Below, in pieces: positions 7,129 through 11,704 of a DNA stretch of 11,704 nt. Below the pieces are notes generated by a model. The model worked only from the letters and a program-made list of their open reading frames with translations. It did no database searches and was not told the DNA's origin. The DNA lies in NCBI GenBank assembly GCA_003487005.1, contig DNFG01000394.1, forward strand, positions 292-11,995, given 5' to 3'. This stretch comes from Bryobacterales bacterium. Its GTDB lineage: Bacteria; Acidobacteriota; Terriglobia; Bryobacterales; Bryobacteraceae. Position 1 is the stretch's first letter. Each line of letters opens with the position of its first letter. The position numbers and the translations under genes are program-made.

Positions 7129-9276
7129 ATGCAGTCTCCTCGGGCAGTCCGGCGGTTTCGGTCATGGCCGGTTGTGATCGGGGGTTTGGTCTGCCTCGGC
7201 GCGGGACTGGCGGCATGGTGGTATTGGTCGGCCAGCAGGGTGGACCAGAATCGGGTCTGGCGCATCGGCGCGGACCACGCCCCGCCCTACTACTTCCTTC
7301 GGCCTGACGGGCGGATCGAAGGTCTCGCGGTCGATGTCCTCAACGCCGCGGCCGAGCGCAGCGGCGTGAAACTGGACTGGGTGCCTGTCGAGGCCCCCGA
7401 AACACTGGACGATGCCTTCCAGTCCGGCCGGGTCGATCTGTGGCCCGCGGTGGCCGAGACACCGGGCCGGAAGGAACGTTGGGAGTTCACGGAACCCTGG
7501 CTCGAAAACTCCTACGGCCTGCTCACTCGAACCGGCACCGATCCCCGCATCGACAAAGTCGAGGATGTGGCCGGGCGGGTGATCGCCCTCCGGGGTTCAG
7601 CCATTTTCCGGCATTTGGCGGGCAGCAATCTTCCAAAGGCCACCTGGATTGAGTATCCGCACAGGGAGGAGACGGTGCAGGCGCTCTGTCGCGGGGAGGC
7701 GGCGGCGGCGGTAGTCGAAGTCCGGTTCCTCGACACAATCATGATGGAGAGGCCCGAAGGCTGTGAGACGGCGAAGTTCCGGCTGATCATGATTCCCGGG
7801 GCGACGACTCAGTTGAGAATCATGAGCACGGCGGAAGCGGAAGACGAGGCGCGCCGCCTGCGCCGGGCGATCACCTCGCTGGCGCTCGAGAACCGATTGA
7901 CCGCCACGCTCGAGAAATGGTCCGCGCTCGCCTCGCAGGATACCCGCTCGGCTTACGAACTCGAACAGGCAGTCCAGATCCAGAAAATCACCCGGTATGC
8001 CCTGGCCGCCCTTGGACTGGGGCTCTTGCTGTTTGCGTGGCTGTACCGGCAATCGGCCCGTCAGCGCAAGGCGGCACAGAGAGCCATGCGCCTCGCCGAA
8101 AAGGCCAATGCGGCCAAAAGCGAATTTCTCGCCAATATGAGCCACGAAATCCGCACGCCGCTGAACGCCATTGTCGGCATGACCCAACTGGCGATCGAGG
8201 GCGAGCAGGACCAGGCCAAGCGCGAAGAACTGGAATCGGTGCGCATCTCGGCCGAGGCGCTGATGCAGTTGATCAACGACATCCTGGATCTGTCGAAGAT
8301 CGAGGCCGGCCATGTGCGAGTCGATACCGCGCCATTCAACCTCCAGCGCCTGATCGAGGAAGTGATGGTGATGTTCCGGCCTCATGCGGTGGCCCGGGGC
8401 CTGGAACTGCGCTGCGACTACGATGACGGGATGGGCGAACACTTCACCGGCGATGCGGTCCGCCTCCGCCAGGTGTTGACCAACCTGGTGGGCAACGCCG
8501 TCAAATTCACCAACGAAGGCGAAGTTTCGATCGAGGTGCGGCGCGTCCGGAAGAACCTTCGGAAATTCGTCCGGATCGCGGTCCGCGACACCGGAATCGG
8601 GATCCCTTGGGAAGCGCAGGCACGCCTGTTCCAGAAGTTTCAGCAGGCCGATGCATCGACATCCAGGACCCACGGCGGAACCGGACTCGGCTTGGCTATT
8701 TCCCGCCAACTCGTCGAGTTGATGGGCGGAAAAATCAAGCTCGATAGCGTCCCCGGCGAGGGTTCGACATTCTCGGTGGAACTCGATCTCGAACCCGTGC
8801 GGGACGGCGTGGAAATCCCGGACGAGCAGGCGCTGTTGCAGGAGCCGGCCCCCGCGTCCAGTGGCAGGGGGCGAATTCTCGTGGCCGAGGACAACGCGCT
8901 GAACCAGAAGGTGATCCTTCGGGCTCTGGAACGAATCAACTGCGACGTCGATATCGCACACAATGGCGAGGAAGCCCTCAACCTGTGGACCCGGCAAAAC
9001 TACGACCTGGTCCTGATGGACTGCCAGATGCCCGTGGTCGACGGCTACGAAGCCTCCGCGCGGATTCGCAAGGCCGAGCGGCAGACCGGACGGCGGATCC
9101 CGATCATTGCCGTCACCGCCAATGCCCTCGAGTCCGAGCGCCTCCGGTGCATCGCGGCGGGCATGGACGACTATATCCCCAAGCCGTTCGATCTCGAACG
9201 GCTGAGGGAGACCGTGATGCGCTACACGGAGCGGGCTACTTCGCCTTCCCCTTCTTCTTCTCGTAACTCGCGGTGA
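7129..9276 (+). CDS. Hybrid sensor histidine kinase with periplasmic SBP_bac_3 domain
   Basis: This 715-residue inner-membrane sensor presumably binds a small solute outside and signals inside by phosphotransfer. A membrane anchor (about 12-32) precedes a periplasmic solute-binding domain of family 3 (about 43-268, with PPYYFLRPDGRIEGLAVDVL and FTEPWLENSYGLL), then a second membrane segment (about 290-307). Next are the HisKA domain with NMSHEIRTPLNAIVGM (phosphorylated His about 339), the ATPase domain with the N box NLVGNAVKFT, DTGIGIP and GGTGLGLAIS, and a receiver domain (about 582-700) with the acidic pair ED, phosphoacceptor D631 in LMDCQMP, T663 and K685 in PKPF. The layout is like BvgS/EvgS, but no PAS or C-terminal Hpt domain is present, so the final phosphate acceptor must lie elsewhere. 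ATG 7129 is chosen; a TTG at 7126 would add one residue. The upstream gap of 44 bases is AT-rich (GATAAT at 7116-7121 resembles a -10 box, with no clear -35). The Ser-rich C-terminal tail is encoded by DNA shared with queF on the other strand. Confidence 0.93.
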   Translation: MQSPRAVRRFRSWPVVIGGLVCLGAGLAAWWYWSASRVDQNRVWRIGADHAPPYYFLRPDGRIEGLAVDVLNAAAERSGVKLDWVPVEAPETLDDAFQSGRVDLWPAVAETPGRKERWEFTEPWLENSYGLLTRTGTDPRIDKVEDVAGRVIALRGSAIFRHLAGSNLPKATWIEYPHREETVQALCRGEAAAAVVEVRFLDTIMMERPEGCETAKFRLIMIPGATTQLRIMSTAEAEDEARRLRRAITSLALENRLTATLEKWSALASQDTRSAYELEQAVQIQKITRYALAALGLGLLLFAWLYRQSARQRKAAQRAMRLAEKANAAKSEFLANMSHEIRTPLNAIVGMTQLAIEGEQDQAKREELESVRISAEALMQLINDILDLSKIEAGHVRVDTAPFNLQRLIEEVMVMFRPHAVARGLELRCDYDDGMGEHFTGDAVRLRQVLTNLVGNAVKFTNEGEVSIEVRRVRKNLRKFVRIAVRDTGIGIPWEAQARLFQKFQQADASTSRTHGGTGLGLAISRQLVELMGGKIKLDSVPGEGSTFSVELDLEPVRDGVEIPDEQALLQEPAPASSGRGRILVAEDNALNQKVILRALERINCDVDIAHNGEEALNLWTRQNYDLVLMDCQMPVVDGYEASARIRKAERQTGRRIPIIAVTANALESERLRCIAAGMDDYIPKPFDLERLRETVMRYTERATSPSPSSSRNSR

Positions 9277-9655
9277 TGTTCGAATACACCCCGCCGCGCG
9301 GCAGAAACTCCCCGTGCACGCTCATCTGCCACGGCTGACACGCGCGCACGCAGTCCTTCAGGAACCGGTTCACGACATTTTCCTGGAAGATCCCCAGGTT
9401 CCGGTATTCGAGCATGTACATTTTCAGGGACTTCAGCTCGAGACAGAGCTGGTCCGGGGTGTATTCAATCGAGATCGTGCCGTGATCCGGAAGCCCCGTT
9501 CGAGGGCACACTGACGTGAACTCCGGCAGCGTGATGTTGATCACATAGCCTTCGTGGAACTGGTTGGGCCAGCACTCAATCTCGGGCAATGCCGCATCGA
9601 GCCCCGCGGCAGCGTGTTCATCCGTGTAGAGGGGGTTGGCTTTCTTCTTGGCCAT
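9236..9655 (-). CDS. queF: QueF, NADPH-dependent 7-cyano-7-deazaguanine (preQ0) reductase
   Basis: QueF reduces the nitrile of preQ0 to the primary amine of preQ1 using two NADPH, a late step of queuosine synthesis before insertion into tRNA (GUN anticodons). The 139-residue length fits the short, single-module YkvM type with a T-fold. The catalytic Cys is C50 in FTSVCPRTGLPDHG, with D57 as the expected proton donor. The QueF signature is ELKSLKMY (73-80), and the family's conserved Glu is probably E92 in FQENVVN. The protein is expected to be cytoplasmic and oligomeric. The start is ATG 9655; GGAG lies about 9 bases upstream, inside the end of the preceding gene, whose stop is only 3 bases away, so the two are very probably co-transcribed and translationally coupled. 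No queC, queD or queE is in the window. The last 41 bases overlap the 3' end of the convergent kinase gene; the encoded tail is Lys-rich (YEKKKGKAK) and probably not critical. Confidence 0.95.
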   Translation of the reverse strand: MAKKKANPLYTDEHAAAGLDAALPEIECWPNQFHEGYVINITLPEFTSVCPRTGLPDHGTISIEYTPDQLCLELKSLKMYMLEYRNLGIFQENVVNRFLKDCVRACQPWQMSVHGEFLPRGGVYSNITASYEKKKGKAK

Positions 9656-9658
9656 GAT

Positions 9659-10885
9659 CTAATTCTCCGACAAAAACCGGCGCAACATTTCAAGAAAAAG
9701 TCCGACATCGGTCACCACGCCGTGGGCCTGGCCGGTGCCCCGGTCGCTCAACTTGGTGGCGACCGCCGGATTGATGTCCACACAGACCGTCTTCACCCAG
9801 CTCGGCAGCATGTTTCCGGTCGCGATCGAGTGCAGCATCGAGCCCAGCATCAGCACCAGCCCGGCCCCCTGGATCTGCTCCGCGTAGGCGTCCTGGGCGG
9901 CATTCATGTCCGTGATCGTGTCGGGCAGCGGTCCATCATCGCGCAAGCTGCCCGCCAGCACGAACGGCACCTTGTTCTTCACGCACTCGAACAGCACGCC
10001 CTGGGTGAGAACACCCTGCTCGACCGCCGCGGCGATCGACCCGGCGTGATAGATGGCGTTGATCGCACGCATGTGATTGCGGTGCCCGTGCTCGTCCTGG
10101 CGGCCGTCCGACATCCGGATCCCGAGCGAAGTGCCGATCATCGCGGCTTCGGCGTCATGCACGCCCAGCGCGTTGCCCGCCAGAATCGCCCCGATCCAGC
10201 CGTCACGGATCAGCGCCGACAGAGGCGCCACGCCGCCGGTATGCACCACCACCGGTCCGGCCACCACCACCACCTTCTGCCCGTTTTCCCGGCAATGGCG
10301 GATCAGATTGGCCGTCTGCCGGACCGCCGTCTCCACCTGGCGCTCGCTCGAAATGCCGTTCGACATGAACGCGAACGAAAGCCGGTCGCGCTCCTTCGAT
10401 TCCGGAATCACCCGGATGCCGCGCATGCCCGAAACCACCAGATCCCCCGCGCGAATATCGCGCAGACGGACACAATATGCTCCGCCGTCCTTCCACACGA
10501 TCAGCGCGTCCATCCGCTGCCGCCGGACTTCGTGCCACTGGCCATCCCGGCGCACCATCGTCCGGTGGTTCGTCGTCGAATAGAACTCCGGCGGCGCACA
10601 GCGGTCCCGTTCGATCCGGAACCACTCGGCATCACCGCCTTCCACCGGCGCGCAGCCCAGCATCAGCAACTGGCTGAGCATCTTGTCGAGCTGAGCGGGC
10701 GTCGGGGCGCTCACTTTGAGCCGCAGGTGCGAGGGTTCGCTGTTCGTCTTGCCGATATGGAATCGCTCGACTTCAAACCGGCCGTCGTACTCGACAACCG
10801 TGTCGAAGATCATTTCCATGATGTGCGAATCGATGAGGTGGCCTTCGGCTTCCACCACCTCAGTCAGTTGCTGCTGTTCGGGCAT
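9659..10885 (-). CDS. TIGR00300-type protein (archaeal-type ornithine cyclodeaminase / AgrE-ArgZ C-terminal domain family)
   Basis: This 408-residue cytoplasmic protein matches the TIGR00300/COG1915 family. Members include the NAD-dependent archaeal ornithine cyclodeaminase, which converts ornithine to proline and ammonia, and the C-terminal half of cyanobacterial AgrE/ArgZ. The N-terminal LOR/SDH-type domain (about 8-100) opens with VEAEGHLIDSHIMEMIFDTV and HIGKTNSEPSHLRLKV. The C-terminal dinucleotide-binding, deoxyhypusine-synthase-like part (about 180-405) shows VVVVAGPVVVHTGG, ILAGNALGVHDAEAA, MLGSMLHSIATGNMLPS and VCVDINPAVATKLSDRG. The arginine dihydrolase domain of AgrE/ArgZ is absent, so arginine itself is an unlikely substrate. 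Whether this bacterial member uses ornithine is inferred from the family and not shown. The start is ATG 10885, because the family begins near this point. A GTG at 10930 would add 15 residues and has GGGAG only 3 bases before it, so the start is uncertain. It lies 74 bases after the TonB receptor stop and 3 bases before queF. Confidence 0.85.
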   Translation of the reverse strand: MPEQQQLTEVVEAEGHLIDSHIMEMIFDTVVEYDGRFEVERFHIGKTNSEPSHLRLKVSAPTPAQLDKMLSQLLMLGCAPVEGGDAEWFRIERDRCAPPEFYSTTNHRTMVRRDGQWHEVRRQRMDALIVWKDGGAYCVRLRDIRAGDLVVSGMRGIRVIPESKERDRLSFAFMSNGISSERQVETAVRQTANLIRHCRENGQKVVVVAGPVVVHTGGVAPLSALIRDGWIGAILAGNALGVHDAEAAMIGTSLGIRMSDGRQDEHGHRNHMRAINAIYHAGSIAAAVEQGVLTQGVLFECVKNKVPFVLAGSLRDDGPLPDTITDMNAAQDAYAEQIQGAGLVLMLGSMLHSIATGNMLPSWVKTVCVDINPAVATKLSDRGTGQAHGVVTDVGLFLEMLRRFLSEN

Positions 10886-10959
10886 CGTATTGGGGTCAGC
10901 TCTCAGGATAGCGTGCCCGCCAACGGACACGCGCTCCCGGCCCGGCTAACCCCGGGGCG

Positions 10960-11704
10960 TCAGAACCGCCATTCCATGCCAATCAAAGGGAACAGCCCCA
11001 GTTGATCGTTCACCTGCGGCTCGTTCAGCCGCCGGTTCCAGGTGTAGCCCGCCACATTCTGACGGTTGACGACGTTCTGCACGCCCAGGAAGACCAGCAG
11101 CGGCTTGTCGCGAACCGTGAACGTCCGGTCGAGCCGGATGTCGATGCGAACATAAGCCGGCAGGCGCTCCGCGTTCACCCGGTCGAGATCGAAAATGCCG
11201 CGCCGCTGCGCCACCGAAAGCGTTTCATTGAACGGCGTGAACGGCCGCCCGCTCAGATAGGAAGCGCGCGTCGAAAGCTCCCACTTCGGCGTCAACCGGT
11301 AGCCGCCGACGAAATTGGCCACAAACGGATAGTCGAACGAACCGGGCCGGAGAATCCCGTCCAGCCCGCCATGGCGGGCCTGCGAAATCGCGAAATTCGC
11401 CTGACCGAACCATTTGTTGTTGAACTTCTTCTCCATGAACAGCTCAATGCCCTGCGCGCGGCCCCGCCCGCCCGACGTCAACGGCAGCAGCACCTCGCGG
11501 ACGTCAAAAGTGTCGCCGATGTTGGCAAACGAAAGCTGCGGAATGTCGCGCGAAACCGGATAGTCGCGGTAGTTCTTGCGGTAACCCTCGAGCGTGATCC
11601 GGAAGTCCGGCGAGACGAGGTACGAGAAACCCGTCACGAAATGATCGGCCCGCAGCGGGAGCATCGTCTGCGTCTCCGGGAATGCCGCCAGGAACAGGAA
11701 CAAC
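10960..11704 (-). CDS. TonB-dependent receptor, C-terminal part of the beta-barrel (5' end outside the window)
   Basis: Only the last 248 codons are visible; the frame is open to the right edge of the window and the gene begins beyond it. The sequence alternates hydrophobic and polar residues with many aromatic residues, as in outer-membrane barrel strands (ADHFVTGFSYLVSPDFRITLEGYRK; WFGQANFAISQA; YRLTPKWELSTRASYLSGRPFTPF). Strands near the C-terminus show AYVRIDIRLDRTF and LVFLGVQNVVNRQNVAGY, typical of Acidobacteriota TonB-dependent receptors. The protein ends in GMEWRF; a terminal Phe with alternating aromatic residues is the outer-membrane insertion signal recognised by BamA. The missing N-terminal part should contain the plug, and often a carboxypeptidase-like regulatory domain. 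The substrate is unknown. The two minus-strand genes downstream could be transcribed with it, but the 74-base gap also leaves room for a promoter. Confidence 0.85.
   Translation of the reverse strand, partial: LFLFLAAFPETQTMLPLRADHFVTGFSYLVSPDFRITLEGYRKNYRDYPVSRDIPQLSFANIGDTFDVREVLLPLTSGGRGRAQGIELFMEKKFNNKWFGQANFAISQARHGGLDGILRPGSFDYPFVANFVGGYRLTPKWELSTRASYLSGRPFTPFNETLSVAQRRGIFDLDRVNAERLPAYVRIDIRLDRTFTVRDKPLLVFLGVQNVVNRQNVAGYTWNRRLNEPQVNDQLGLFPLIGMEWRF

Noticed and set aside
7597..8997. 466-codon open frame on the minus strand
   Set aside because: It is antisense to the hybrid kinase, which has all expected kinase boxes in its own frame.
10940..10957. GC palindrome (CCCCGGGG) between the TonB receptor and TIGR00300 genes as a terminator
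   Set aside because: It is a short palindrome without a loop or a T-run, common by chance in DNA this rich in G and C.
9554..11005. 483-codon open frame on the plus strand
   Set aside because: It is antisense to queF, the TIGR00300 gene and the TonB receptor end, all of which show clear family motifs on the minus strand.

Overview
The window is high-GC bacterial DNA that most resembles Acidobacteriota, probably of the Solibacter/Bryobacter type. The evidence is an orphan duplicated MacB/FtsX permease of the ADOP kind, the C-terminal barrel of a TonB-dependent receptor of the type that is multiplied in that phylum, and a large hybrid sensor kinase. This assignment comes from family distribution only; the window holds no rRNA or other marker gene. 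No tRNA, rRNA, CRISPR array, insertion sequence or phage gene was seen.

Layout from left to right. Positions 1-85 are a poly-G tract followed by a poly-C tract, and they break the 3' end of a TauE/SafE-type permease gene (minus strand, 84-554, GTG start). Directly upstream on the same strand is the ADOP permease (568-3066). A 184-base divergent intergenic region (3067-3250) follows and contains a nearly perfect 16/17-base inverted repeat. On the plus strand come two tightly packed genes with TTG starts: a 368-residue protein built of six helical hairpin repeats (3251-4357), and, 9 bases later, a 905-residue fusion with an unassigned N-terminal region, a GT2 glycosyltransferase and a GT4 glycosyltransferase (4367-7084). 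After a 44-base gap comes a hybrid histidine kinase with a periplasmic solute-binding domain (7129-9276). The rest is on the minus strand, read from the right edge leftwards: the 3' end of a TonB-dependent receptor gene (10960-11704), a TIGR00300-type ornithine-cyclodeaminase-like protein (9659-10885), and queF (9236-9655). The 3' end of queF overlaps the 3' end of the kinase gene by 41 bases.

How they may work together. The hairpin-repeat protein and the double glycosyltransferase look like a translationally coupled pair for making or modifying a surface glycan. The kinase downstream reads in the same direction but has no clear functional link. The TIGR00300 gene and queF are separated by only 3 bases and are probably co-transcribed. 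Their known roles, in ornithine/proline metabolism and in queuosine synthesis of tRNA, do not belong to one pathway, so the pairing may be only an operon of housekeeping genes. The permeases on the left have no ATPase partner (ADOP) and no sulfur genes (TauE/SafE) in view, so their substrates cannot be inferred.
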